NCBI GenBank assembly: GCA_964419935.1
Contig: CAYQQJ010000029.1
Coordinates: 1-40,349 of the forward strand
Length of the DNA: 40,349 bases
Direction: 5' to 3'
Source of the DNA: CAYQQJ01 sp964419935
GTDB taxonomy: Bacteria; Pseudomonadota; Gammaproteobacteria; Pseudomonadales; Cellvibrionaceae
Shown piece by piece: positions 25,401 through 32,998 of this stretch. Position 1 is the stretch's first letter. Each line of letters begins with the position of its first letter. Under the pieces are notes generated by a model that saw nothing but the letters and a program-made list of their open reading frames with translations, was not told where the DNA came from and did not search any database. The translations under genes and the position numbers were made by a program.

Positions 25401-26376
25401 AGAGCGGCAAGACCTCCAGCCCGGGGAATGCCGCCTTGCGGATGGCATGCGCGGTTTCGCGGATTTCACGCTCGCCACTCATGAACACCAGAATATCGCC
25501 ACCCCGCCCTTTGGACAGCTGCATCAGCTCCTCAATCCCTTGCAGAATCGCTTGGGTCTGGTCTTCCAGCTCGCCCTGCCACGGGCGATAAAGCACATCC
25601 ACCGGCCAGGTTCGCCCGGAGACTTCAAGCACTGGCGCATTGTTGAAGTGCCGGGAAAAGCGCTCCAAGTCGATGGTGGCGGAAGTCACTATCAGCTTCA
25701 GGTCCGGCCGTTTGGGTAACAGCTGTTTCAGATAGCCCAGGAGGAAATCGATATTGAGGCTGCGCTCATGGGCTTCATCGATAATCAGCGTATCGTACTG
25801 GCGCAATAGCGGATCATTCTGAATTTCCGCCAGCAGAATACCGTCGGTCATCAGTTTGATATGGCTGTTGGGTTCGGTGTGGTCTGAGAAACGCACCTGG
25901 TAACCGACGCTGGTACCCAGGCTGACTTCCAGCTCCTCGGCGATGCGGCTGGCCACGGTGCGCGCGGCCAAGCGACGCGGCTGTGTGTGACCAATGCGGC
26001 CGCGCACGCCACGCCCCAAGGTCAGGCAGATTTTGGGAATCTGAGTGGTTTTGCCGGAACCGGTTTCGCCGGCAATGATGATGACCTGATGCTTGCCAAT
26101 GAGCTCGGCGATGTCCTCGCGCTTTGCGGAGATTGGCAGCTCTTCCGGAAAGGTGACTTTCGGCAGCGCGGCCTGGCGTGCCGCCACTTTATCTTCGGAT
26201 AACTGCAACTCCCGCCCCAGGCGCTCCAGCGCGATGTCCACTGGCTTGCCCTGGGAGTGCCGACGCTCGATCTGCTGCCACTGGCGCAATAGCTGTGGAT
26301 AGTCCGCACACAGAGCGCGATCCAGTAGAGATTGGATATTGTCCTTGTGAACGGCGATGGATTCTTCTTGTGACAT
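22417..26376 (-). CDS. hrpA: ATP-dependent RNA helicase HrpA (DEAH box)
   Basis: At 1319 residues this is close to the E. coli length of about 1300. Helicase motifs are in order: GETGSGKT (103-110), TQPRRLAA, DEAH (200-203), VTSATID, TNVAETSITVPG and the QRKGRCGR arginine-finger region. The HA2/OB-fold region and the long HrpA-specific C-terminal half follow. HrpA unwinds mRNA structures and rescues collided or stalled ribosomes. The ATG at 26376 begins MSQEESIAVHKDN, with a modest GAG upstream. It stands alone between the porin and VWA genes on the same strand. Confidence 0.95.
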   Translation of the reverse strand: MSQEESIAVHKDNIQSLLDRALCADYPQLLRQWQQIERRHSQGKPVDIALERLGRELQLSEDKVAARQAALPKVTFPEELPISAKREDIAELIGKHQVIIIAGETGSGKTTQIPKICLTLGRGVRGRIGHTQPRRLAARTVASRIAEELEVSLGTSVGYQVRFSDHTEPNSHIKLMTDGILLAEIQNDPLLRQYDTLIIDEAHERSLNIDFLLGYLKQLLPKRPDLKLIVTSATIDLERFSRHFNNAPVLEVSGRTWPVDVLYRPWQGELEDQTQAILQGIEELMQLSKGRGGDILVFMSGEREIRETAHAIRKAAFPGLEVLPLYARLNLAEQNRVFQQHRGRRVVLATNVAETSITVPGIRYVIDPGYARISRYSVRTKVQRLPIEPISQASANQRKGRCGRLSDGICIRLYEREDFEQRPPFTDPEILRTNLAAVVLQMLHLRIGDVRHFPFIDKPDNNQISDGFKLLEELHAVSKNGKLTALGHQLNKLPLDPRLGRMVIEANQRGCLQEILVIVAALTIQDPRERPAEKKQAADEKHRRFWHEESDFMAFTNLWNYVEEQRQALSQNQWRRQCGKEFLNFLRLREWRDLHHQLKIAAKQLGFKQNQQPAPYEQVHRGLIAGLLGNIGLKNEEKDARDYLGARNRRFMIFPGSSLFKKRPKWIAAGELLETSKLYGHNVARIAPEWVLDAAAHLVKHHYYEPHYNPKSGQVMGYDRITLYGLVLAEKKPVPFSQINAVVAREVFIRSALTEGAYAKSYGASAPGKNKTGGRRRAGEFFAHNQALIDEVADLESKSRRRDILVDDEELYQFYDERIPADVVNLAGFEHWRKQAEKEQPAILHITRERLMRHAAGDITQAQFPDHMDLDGMELPLTYHFEPGHVDDGVSVGIPASILHSVPEHRLDWLVPGLLREKCIALIKGLPKQWRKQFVPVPHYVDQILARVAPQNRAITEVLAQQLHRLSGTELPADVWDETVLDDYYRMNIHVLDDRQQVIDRGRNLAKLREQYRGHVQAGLQEAGSDLERESITSWDFGELPAVCKLKRGAVTVRGYPALVDEQGQVALRVLDNPQEAHFQSRRGVVRLMAIAEAQTTRYLQKSLLKNKDMALSVVNIGRREAVADDIILAAIDNTCLADNPLPRSEETFSAYLKQGSQQIVTRANEFETLLLTILTDMVAIKKQMKQAKNALALTFAFADIRNQLDRLIYPGFIWDVPLEWLQQYPRYLNAVQLRLEKAPMDPHKDKLSTAAVAQHWQRHEEKLEKQGVVGYAENPEWQIYRWMLEEFRVSLFAQSLKTRLPVSDKRLDKQWELVVSQD

Positions 26377-26490
26377 GAAGACTCGAAGCGGTGGCTAGTC
26401 GGGTGGCCATTATACATAGCCACCGCCTCACCGTTGGCGCACGCCGGGAGACATTTTCATGAACACCCGAATGTATCGAATACCTCGCCG

Positions 26491-28746
26491 TCAGGTGTTC
26501 GGTTTCTCGTCATCCTCCGCATCCGGTGGTACGGCATCCCCCATGATGCTCGCCAGAGCGGCATCGAGTTCGGGATCATCAGCCAGCTGCGCCTGGGCCG
26601 GAGAGACAGACGTCGATGAGGGCTCCGACGCTGTTTCCGCAGCATCCGGTTGAACGGGCGTGTCGCCATCAATGGTCTCATCGGAAAATTCGGCGAGAAT
26701 CTCATCCGGGTCCGGATTGTTGCCGAATAACTTCCGGTACCCCCACACCAGAAGACCGAGCAACAGTAAATTGCCTAAAATCATGCCACTATAAGACAAC
26801 CAACCGGCGCTACCCTCTGTTTCCGGTTTCGATACCTCAGTATCCGGGGCTTGTTCATTGGCACCGGCTTGATCGGCTTCGGGTTCGCCCGGTAGAGGCT
26901 CCGCCTGTGCGGGCGCTGGGGCAGGAACAGTTTCAGTATGTGATGCTGAGGCTCCCGGCGCGGATAAACCAGGCGCCGTTTCCTCAGCTAAAAGTGGTTC
27001 GGCTAAGAGTGGCTCAGCTGGGCGTTCTTCATCGGGTTGCGTTTGGCCCGGCTGACCTCCCGCCTGTGGCTGTTCAGGCACCTCGACCAGCACAGGGGAT
27101 TCAGCATCCGTTTCGTCAATCAGTCCACGCTCCGGTGAATAGTAGAAACCGAGGTCATCCAGGCGATAACTGAAGTGGGCACCTTGGGTGTCGTCACCGG
27201 TGATAGTCACGGCCATATTGTAGCGACCGGTGTCGGAAGGCTTGATCTTCACCCGCCACTGGGCTGTGTCATCGAGTGCCATGGGACGAATGGTCTTGCG
27301 TCCGTTGGGGTTGGTAAGCGTCGCCACTACCTGGGTCTTACTGTTGTCGATGTCAGGGCTGCTCGAGCGCAGCGTCAAAACATAGTAGCTGCTGCCCTGT
27401 GCGTCGCGCGCGCCAACCACCTCCGCGGCAAAAGGTGTTCGAACCGCGAACCGGTGGCTGGATTCCCGCTGAAAACTCTTACCGTCCACCGAGATCCGCA
27501 GAAGGTAGTCCCCGGTGCTGTCAAACTCCGGTAGGCGCACATGGAAAATCCCGCTCGCGGGCAAGGCTTCATCCTCCACCGGCAAGACGGTTTGCCAGAC
27601 GGGCTGATACTCCTGATCGCCCAGGCGATGACGGAGTTGAAGCTTGAATGTCATCAGCGACAAGAACTCTGACCGAGCGATGGTCTTGCCATCCTCCTGA
27701 AGCACAAAAGCCACCGGCAGTGACTGTCCCCGGTAGACATTGACCGGCAGTTCACCCACACGCAGGTTGAGATTGCTCACCACGGTAATGCGGCTGTCGG
27801 GCTCCATGTCCGCCTGCACCAACCACTGCCCCGCCATGGGCTCAGTAACCGTCACCAGGTCATAACTGCCCGATTCTGAACGAAGGCCAGAACCAGAGCC
27901 GCGATACCAGCTGATGTGATCATTGCCTTCTGCCTGGGCCAGGCTGAGGAATTCCCCCGCCGGGTTCTGCAGCCGGATCCCGCGGCCACCGGGCTGGCTA
28001 AAAATCAGTGCTGTGAACTCTTCAATGGTCGCGTCGATCAAAAATCGATTGCCCTCGATAGACACTTTTTCCGTGGGTGCGGCCACATCGAGAATTTGTA
28101 AAAAGACGGACATCAACTCCTCGGCATTTCCCGCAACCGCCGCCAAGCCACCGGTAGAAACAGCGAGTTTAAGCAATAGATCCTGATCCGCGTTTTCCGA
28201 CAGCGCTATGGTGTGAACAACGAAGCCCGAGTTCTTCAACTGTGGCAAGAGCGTTTCCAGAATACGCCGCCGTTCATTGTGGTTGGCTGCGGCGTTATTA
28301 TCGATATCCACCACACCGTCCGTGAGAAGCACTAGGCTCGTGCGGTAATCTCCATGAGGCGCTCCGGCGGCCGCCGCGGTTTCCAGCGCCTGGCCGATCT
28401 GGGTGAACAGGGCACGGGAATCAATGGAGCCGGCGGCGTCCTCAGCCTGCTGCCGCCACCGGTCAGTTACATTGCCATGGGGCACCAGCGTTTTTACGTC
28501 GTTTCCGAACGTCCAAATGCCGCCTTTGCTATCCCGTGGCAGCAACTTGACCAGCAGATTCACCGCGGGCCGGCGCAGATTCTGCGGGTCGTTATTCTTC
28601 ATGCTGCCGGATACATCAATCAACAGCCGCACGTCGGGTTGCGGCGGTGAGCCGCTCAGCGATGGGGCCGTGGTCTGGGACCAGGCTTGGACAAACAGCA
28701 TAAAGCAGCCGATGCCGAGCATGGCCGGAATAAGTTTTAACTTCAT
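26491..28746 (-). CDS. VWA-domain membrane protein (possibly TIGR03503-like)
   Basis: A 751-residue protein. An N-terminal signal peptide (about 1-23) is followed by a von Willebrand A domain (about 38-220) with an intact MIDAS, DVSGSMKNNDP (44-48 core), and LLTDG at 140-144. Beta-rich domains of unknown type span about 225-535. A Pro/Glu/Ala-rich linker (550-645) contains a duplicated AEPLLAE unit. One membrane helix (about 653-670) leads to an acidic cytoplasmic tail. Most of the protein should therefore be periplasmic and inner-membrane anchored. The architecture recalls a conserved gammaproteobacterial family I remember as TIGR03503, whose role is unknown. AGG lies just before the ATG at 28746. 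Confidence 0.75.
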   Translation of the reverse strand: MKLKLIPAMLGIGCFMLFVQAWSQTTAPSLSGSPPQPDVRLLIDVSGSMKNNDPQNLRRPAVNLLVKLLPRDSKGGIWTFGNDVKTLVPHGNVTDRWRQQAEDAAGSIDSRALFTQIGQALETAAAAGAPHGDYRTSLVLLTDGVVDIDNNAAANHNERRRILETLLPQLKNSGFVVHTIALSENADQDLLLKLAVSTGGLAAVAGNAEELMSVFLQILDVAAPTEKVSIEGNRFLIDATIEEFTALIFSQPGGRGIRLQNPAGEFLSLAQAEGNDHISWYRGSGSGLRSESGSYDLVTVTEPMAGQWLVQADMEPDSRITVVSNLNLRVGELPVNVYRGQSLPVAFVLQEDGKTIARSEFLSLMTFKLQLRHRLGDQEYQPVWQTVLPVEDEALPASGIFHVRLPEFDSTGDYLLRISVDGKSFQRESSHRFAVRTPFAAEVVGARDAQGSSYYVLTLRSSSPDIDNSKTQVVATLTNPNGRKTIRPMALDDTAQWRVKIKPSDTGRYNMAVTITGDDTQGAHFSYRLDDLGFYYSPERGLIDETDAESPVLVEVPEQPQAGGQPGQTQPDEERPAEPLLAEPLLAEETAPGLSAPGASASHTETVPAPAPAQAEPLPGEPEADQAGANEQAPDTEVSKPETEGSAGWLSYSGMILGNLLLLGLLVWGYRKLFGNNPDPDEILAEFSDETIDGDTPVQPDAAETASEPSSTSVSPAQAQLADDPELDAALASIMGDAVPPDAEDDEKPNT

Positions 28747-28917
28747 AGAACCTGGTCCACAGATCAGTGATGCCGGCCCAGGAGGCTCCCAATGACCGGT
28801 AGTTTTCTTATAGCTTAGCAGCTGATGCAGAGTTAGCCGCGGGAACGCGCATCAGGGGCACGCCCAGCAGAAAGGATGGGAAAGTTGAACAAAACTTCAA
28901 CACGTCATCGATTTCGC

Positions 28918-28934
28918 GGTGGGCAATGCCCACC
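28918..28934. repeat. Short palindrome GGTGGGCAATGCCCACC
   Basis: A 17-base palindrome with the same core as 4356-4374, between the small membrane protein gene and the VWA gene. Confidence 0.5.
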
Positions 28935-28965
28935 CGACAAGAAAACGGCAAGGCCGAGCCAGGGT

Positions 28966-29331
28966 TCAGGCGGCTTCAGCCGTTTCAGGCTTGGACCGGC
29001 GGCGCAGCAGGAAACGCACCAGTGAATAAATCAAACAGGCGACTACGGCCAATGCCAATACCACCAGCAGGGGCGTACCCGCCCGCCAGAAAGCACCGGG
29101 GCCTTCAAACAGCCCTTCCATACCCACCATGATAATCGCCGGCGCCAGGTAGTCCATATCCGGGCTGACGTACCAGGGCACAAACATGATCACGCCGGCA
29201 ATCACCCGCAGCAACAAACGAATATCCGCAAAGCGGATTTTCGCGGTAAGCCACCACCAGCACCCCATAAAAACCAGACCGCCTGAAATGTAAAGCAGCC
29301 AACCGTAAAGATAATCGTCAGATGTGAACAT
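28966..29331 (-). CDS. Small integral membrane protein of unknown function
   Basis: A 121-residue protein with three or four predicted membrane helices (GWLLYISGGLVFMGCWWW, LLLRVIAGVIMFVPWYV, a weaker one near LAPAIIMVGME, and TPLLVVLALAVVACLIYSLV). A basic stretch RFLLRRRSKP then suggests the C-terminus is cytoplasmic. The ATG at 29331 has GGTGA upstream; 24 further upstream codons run into a GGGAAAA repeat and are not convincing. It lies between slyX and the VWA gene on the same strand. I do not recognise the family. Confidence 0.65.
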   Translation of the reverse strand: MFTSDDYLYGWLLYISGGLVFMGCWWWLTAKIRFADIRLLLRVIAGVIMFVPWYVSPDMDYLAPAIIMVGMEGLFEGPGAFWRAGTPLLVVLALAVVACLIYSLVRFLLRRRSKPETAEAA

Positions 29332-29365
29332 GGTGTCACCGTTTGTGAAGTTTGAAGCAAAAATA

Positions 29366-29520
29366 GGGAAAAGGGAAAAGGGAAAAGTATGAGCTTTAAT
29401 CATCTAGAGCGGCATCGCCCACTCCCTAATTCTTCATTTTCTTCTATTCTCTTGGCTTGTCGCTTGTAGCTTGTAGCTTATAGCTCTTACTTTTCCCTTT
29501 TCCCTTCTACCTTTTCCCTT
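29366..29520. repeat. Inverted heptamer-repeat block (GGGAAAA and GCTACAA-like units)
   Basis: Three GGGAAAA units at 29366-29386 run into GTATGAGCT. At 29482-29504 the inverse sequence, AGCTCTTAC plus TTTTCCC units, matches 22 of 23 bases of the complement of 29373-29395. Just left of the inverse arm, 29456-29481 holds GCTACAA-like heptamers on the minus strand. The block fills most of the slyX to membrane-protein gap and shares words with 148-256. Confidence 0.65.
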
Positions 29521-29530
29521 TCTCTAGTCC

Positions 29531-29776
29531 TCAATAATGCGGTGGCGGCGCTTCTTCGCCGCCATTGCCGCTTTGCTCAACATTGTTGGCAACATCCACC
29601 AACTTTTCGCTGAGCAATTGTATCTGCTTTTGCAGCTGCCGGATGGTACCATCCTGTTCAGCGACCGTGCGATTGAGTGCTTGCAGCATGTCTTCCTGAA
29701 AGGTCACACGATGCTGCAAGTCGGCAATCGCATCCGGTACGTCTGGCTGATCAAAATCAGCCGATTGTCTGTTCAT
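29531..29776 (-). CDS. slyX: SlyX family protein
   Basis: An 81-residue protein forming a coiled coil (IADLQHRVTFQEDMLQALNR, then IRQLQKQIQLLSEKL) and ending in the family signature PPPHY. SlyX proteins are about 70-80 residues; their role is unknown, and the name comes from proximity to slyD in E. coli. The ATG at 29776 has AGGA upstream. Twelve additional upstream codons are hydrophobic and not family-like. Element E lies upstream of the gene. Confidence 0.85.
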   Translation of the reverse strand: MNRQSADFDQPDVPDAIADLQHRVTFQEDMLQALNRTVAEQDGTIRQLQKQIQLLSEKLVDVANNVEQSGNGGEEAPPPHY

Positions 29777-29914
29777 CTCATTGCTTCCTATGGCGATCAA
29801 CATTAATGCCATGTGTAATCAAGTAGTGTTAACTGAGCAAGTCAGCGGCTTCGTTTTAAAGCACTTTCGCATCAGCCCTTATTGTTTAATGCGTTCTGAA
29901 AATCAGAGCTTGGG

Positions 29915-30075
29915 GACGTGAATTCGGCGTTTACTGTTGCGACCGTCGCCAGCAAGGCCGTTCCTTGACATCCATGTCATCACGGCACTAGTGCATCCTG
30001 CACGTCGGATGCTGGCGCCGAGCCTACAGGGACGTATTCACGGCGTGTCACAACAGTGAATGCCGAATTCATGTC
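29915..30075 (+). repeat. Variable-arm stem-loop element, copy E (long form)
   Basis: The 24-base arms 29920-29943 and 30047-30070 pair with three non-Watson-Crick positions, two of them G-U in plus-strand RNA, and extend outward to 29915/30075 with one more G-U. The interior is longer than in the other copies. It has a CGCCAGCA/TGCTGGCG stem enclosing three small palindromes (TGACATCCATGTCA, GCACTAGTGC, GTGCATCCTGCAC). The box CAGGGACGTATTCACGGCG follows at 30027-30045. It lies between ycgN and slyX. Confidence 0.75.
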
Positions 30076-30114
30076 TTTCCCGATACCAAATACTTAGCAT
30101 CGATCTCAACCCAT

Positions 30115-30561
30115 TTATTCAACCCAATGCACGATATGATCTTCCATATCCTCTTCCGCGACCCGGTGTTCCGGCAGCACGCGGCCCCGTACGGAGTGCC
30201 CGTGTGCGTGAGTGCTGTTGCTGTCTACTGCTACCAAAGGATGCCAGTCCGGCAGCGGCTTTCCCTCCGCCACCAGGCGATAGGCACAGGTCGATGGCAG
30301 CCACTTGAATTGTGCGATGTCCTTCGGCCTAAGCTGAACGCACTCGGGCACCTCTTTTAACCGATCGCTGTAGCGGCTGCATTGACAGGTATTCAAATCC
30401 AGCAGGCGGCACGCCACCTCGGTATAAAACACTTCGCCGGTATCCTCGTCTTCCAGTTTGTGCAGACAACACTTGCCGCAACCGTCACACAGGGATTCCC
30501 ACTCCTGTTCAGTCATTTCCTCCATGGATTTATTTTGCCAGAAACGCAGCTCAGCGCTCAT
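30115..30561 (-). CDS. ycgN: YcgN family cysteine-cluster protein (UPF0260)
   Basis: A 148-residue protein with the UPF0260 cysteine cluster CDGCGKCCLHK near residue 25 and further cysteines in ACRLLDLNTCQCSRY and EVPECVQL. These suggest a metal or Fe-S site. A family WLPSTCAYRLVAEGKPLPDWHPL segment follows. The biochemical role is unknown. The ATG at 30561 has AGGTGA six bases upstream; 13 upstream in-frame codons are excluded. It lies downstream of rnd and ycgL, with stem-loop element C between ycgL and ycgN. Confidence 0.9.
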   Translation of the reverse strand: MSAELRFWQNKSMEEMTEQEWESLCDGCGKCCLHKLEDEDTGEVFYTEVACRLLDLNTCQCSRYSDRLKEVPECVQLRPKDIAQFKWLPSTCAYRLVAEGKPLPDWHPLVAVDSNSTHAHGHSVRGRVLPEHRVAEEDMEDHIVHWVE

Positions 30562-30604
30562 CACTGTCACCTGTTGTCTAGCGTTAATCGAGTGCACCAA
30601 TGTA

Positions 30605-30712
30605 GTTTGTCATCAGGGATAGATCTTTTGAAACCCTCGCGGCAGGGACGCCGCGGGGGAGCCACAGGGATGTGTTTATGCGTTTTCAAAAGATCTATCC
30701 CTGATGACAAAC
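30605..30712 (+). repeat. Variable-arm stem-loop element, copy C
   Basis: Perfect 29-bp arms (30605-30633 with 30684-30712) enclose an interior with the hairpin CGCGGC/GCCGCG around AGGGAC and the box CAGGGATGTGTTTATGCG at 30665-30682. It lies in the ycgL-ycgN gap. It is a close relative of copy B. Homology with B continues outside the arms: GAGTGCAC starts 15 bases left of each, and about 10-14 matching bases follow on the right. Confidence 0.85.
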
Positions 30713-30787
30713 GGGTCGAAGCTCCAGCACCGCCTCTATTGTATAGAGGCCATATTGTCTCCACTTTAATAATGGTCCCGTCTCTGA

Positions 30788-31063
30788 TCACAATCGACTG
30801 TTGTGCTGGTTAATGCCGGTCATGTAGGTATCTGCCTGGGGAGGCATCTGTAGATAATAACCCGCCTCGTTGAGACACTGAAGAACCTGTTCAGCCCTGG
30901 CCCGGGCAAGCTTTTTTTCCGGCGTCAGCTCAAGGGTCAAAGCCAGTTCCGCGCGGCCGAACTGCTTCAGCAGAACCTCGGGCAAACTGTCCAGAGACGT
31001 ATTGCTCGGCACATAAAGATACATGTCGGCGTTTTTGCCGCTGCGATAAATATCACACAGCAT
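30788..31063 (-). CDS. ycgL: YcgL domain protein (UPF0745)
   Basis: A 91-residue protein beginning MLCDIYRSGKNADMYLYV, with the YcgL core LLKQFGRAELALTLEL and C-terminal GYYLQMPP. It is a small alpha/beta protein of unknown function. The ATG at 31063 fits the ribosome site AAGGAAG seven bases upstream. A GTG two codons earlier overlaps the rnd stop (GTGA) but sits too close to that site. The gene immediately follows rnd, so the two are surely co-transcribed. Confidence 0.88.
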   Translation of the reverse strand: MLCDIYRSGKNADMYLYVPSNTSLDSLPEVLLKQFGRAELALTLELTPEKKLARARAEQVLQCLNEAGYYLQMPPQADTYMTGINQHNSRL

Positions 31064-31065
31064 TT

Positions 31066-32319
31066 TCACTCTTCCTTACCGGCGGGATTTTCTGCGGGCC
31101 CAGTTGTTTCACCCGGTTCGTCGTTCGTCTCGGCATCGCGCTGCCGCGCCAGCACTTGCAGCAAATGTTGGCCGACCACCTCGTCCCGCCACCCACACAG
31201 GTTCCCGGGCAATATGATTGGCTTGCCGGTTTTCGCCGCCGCCATGGCGTCGCGCACCAGGGTTTCATAGTCGCGTTTGCGCAACAAAGATTCCGGCGCA
31301 ACGTTGAGCTTTTCTGCCAAAGCCTGTACTTCGGCTTTGAGGCTTTTCATCATCGCCGATGACTCGGGCATTAGCGGGCGCGGCAGCACTTCCGGCCAGT
31401 CACTTTCATCGCTGGCAAGCGCCGCTTCAATCAGGTTGATAATGGTTTCGCCGTCGGCGCGTATCACGCGGTCGGTCATACCCTCGTATTTGCGCAGTTC
31501 GCCCACATGCTGCGGTTTTTGTTGGGCCAGACTCAAAAGCACATGTTCCTTGACCACCCGATTGCGCGGAACGTCCCGTCGCTGGGCGACAGTTTCCCGC
31601 CAGGCGGCGAGACTTTTCAGGATGGCCAGCTCGCTGCGATTCAACTTCCACGCCGATTTGATCCGCAAATAAAAACTTTCCGGGTCCTGATTGGTCGGCA
31701 GGCTTGCCGCTAGATTCGCCGCGTCCTCCTGTAACCAGGACCAGCGGCCCAATTCTTCCAGTTTTTGTCGCAGTTTTTCTGCCACGATCAACAAGTATTC
31801 CACGTCGATGGCCGCGTACAAACGTTGCGCCTGACTCAATGGTCGCTGCAACCAGTTGGACCGGGTCTCCCCTTTTGGCAACTCAATGTTCAGCACGCGT
31901 TTTACCAACCCCGCATAGCCGAGGGAAAATCCGTGGCCAAGAAGCGCCGCCGCGGCCTGAGTATCAAATATGTTCTGTGGCACGGTGCCCAGTAATGTCT
32001 GAAAAACTTCCAGGTCTTCCGAGCAGGAGTGCAGTACCTTGATTACCGATGTATCCGTCAACAACGCCACCATCGGTGCAAAATCGTCAATGGTCAGTGG
32101 ATCAATCAGGTAATTTCCGCTGCCGTCGTTAATCTGGATCAGCGCCGGTTTTGGATAATAGGTCTGGCTGCGCATGAATTCCGTGTCGACCGCAATCATC
32201 TCCAATTGCCGCCACTGGCCGCACAGTTCCGCTAGTTGTGTGTCAGATTCAATCCAGTAAACCGGATGTTCCAGTTTGGGCGTGGCAGACGCTTTGGTAA
32301 TTGTTGGAGTTATAGACAT
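31066..32319 (-). CDS. rnd: Ribonuclease D
   Basis: A 417-residue DEDD-family 3'-5' exoribonuclease. Exo I is VDTEFMRSQTYYPKPALIQI, Exo II is LHSCSEDLEVF, and Exo III is YAAIDVEYL. HRDC domains follow (including WRETVAQRRDVPRNRVV and KRDYETLVRDAM) with a Glu-rich tail. RNase D trims tRNA 3' ends and other stable RNAs. The ATG at 32319 is one base after the recR stop codon, so translation is probably coupled; 44 upstream in-frame codons overlap recR and are rejected. Order recR-rnd-ycgL-ycgN suggests an operon. Confidence 0.92.
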   Translation of the reverse strand: MSITPTITKASATPKLEHPVYWIESDTQLAELCGQWRQLEMIAVDTEFMRSQTYYPKPALIQINDGSGNYLIDPLTIDDFAPMVALLTDTSVIKVLHSCSEDLEVFQTLLGTVPQNIFDTQAAAALLGHGFSLGYAGLVKRVLNIELPKGETRSNWLQRPLSQAQRLYAAIDVEYLLIVAEKLRQKLEELGRWSWLQEDAANLAASLPTNQDPESFYLRIKSAWKLNRSELAILKSLAAWRETVAQRRDVPRNRVVKEHVLLSLAQQKPQHVGELRKYEGMTDRVIRADGETIINLIEAALASDESDWPEVLPRPLMPESSAMMKSLKAEVQALAEKLNVAPESLLRKRDYETLVRDAMAAAKTGKPIILPGNLCGWRDEVVGQHLLQVLARQRDAETNDEPGETTGPAENPAGKEE

Positions 32320-32320
32320 A

Positions 32321-32914
32321 TCAGAGCTCGCGGCGGCTGTTGAACGCGTGAGAAAGTGTACCGCCGTCAATAAATTCCAGCTCACCGCCAATCGGTACGC
32401 CGTGGGCGATACGAGAAATTTTAATATTGAGGTTCTTGCCCCGCTCGGCAATGTAATGTGCGGTGGCCTCCCCTTCCATGGTCGGGTTGGTGGCGATGAT
32501 CACTTCTTCGATGGGTTCATCCTGTAACCGTTCGAGCAAGAGATCCATGCCAATTTCAGCCGGACCAATGCCGTCTATCGGTGACAAGTGCCCGAGCAGA
32601 ACAAAGTATTTGCCGCTGAAGGTTCCCGATTGTTCGATGGCGATCACATCCGCCGGTGTTTCCACTATGCACAACTGAGTGGCGTCCCGTCGCTCGTTGC
32701 GGCACAGGCCGCACACCGGTTGTTCCGTCAAGGTGCGGCAACGGCTACAACGCTGGACCGCTTCCGCCGCTTCGGCCAAGGCCTCGGCAAGTCTGACGGC
32801 GCCTTGGCGGTTGCGTTCAAGCAAGTGAAAAGCCATGCGCTGGGCAGACTTGGGGCCGACGCCGGGCAAGCAGCGAAGCGCTGTGACGAGCTGATCAATG
32901 AGAGGACTGAACAC
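32321..32914 (-). CDS. recR: Recombination mediator protein RecR
   Basis: About 197 residues. The helix-hairpin-helix is LRCLPGVGPKSAQRMAFHLL. The C4 zinc finger CSRCRTLTEQPVCGLC is next, then the Toprim domain VIAIEQSGTFSGKYFVL, and the C-terminal Walker-B-like region IAHGVPIGGELEFID. RecR works with RecF and RecO to load RecA on gapped DNA. No ATG exists near the family start. GTG at 32914 (VFSPLIDQLV) matches homologues, TTG at 32920 has a better-spaced GAG, and TTG at 32932 is also in frame. The start is therefore uncertain by six codons. It follows ybaB in the usual dnaX-ybaB-recR order. Confidence 0.92.
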   Translation of the reverse strand: MFSPLIDQLVTALRCLPGVGPKSAQRMAFHLLERNRQGAVRLAEALAEAAEAVQRCSRCRTLTEQPVCGLCRNERRDATQLCIVETPADVIAIEQSGTFSGKYFVLLGHLSPIDGIGPAEIGMDLLLERLQDEPIEEVIIATNPTMEGEATAHYIAERGKNLNIKISRIAHGVPIGGELEFIDGGTLSHAFNSRREL

Positions 32915-32998
32915 GGGCAAATAGAAACTCAAGGTGCAAAATTAACGTACAAATGAAGGTACAGAACATGGATATCGGCGATGCCATTCAGCCAAATG

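Noticed and set aside
29366..29386. G-quadruplex from GGGAAAA repeats
   Set aside because: Only three consecutive GGG runs are present; a fourth would be needed for a standard intramolecular quadruplex.
31067..31069. GTG start for ycgL overlapping the rnd stop
   Set aside because: The ribosome site is only three bases away from it, while the ATG six bases later has proper spacing and matches family N-termini.
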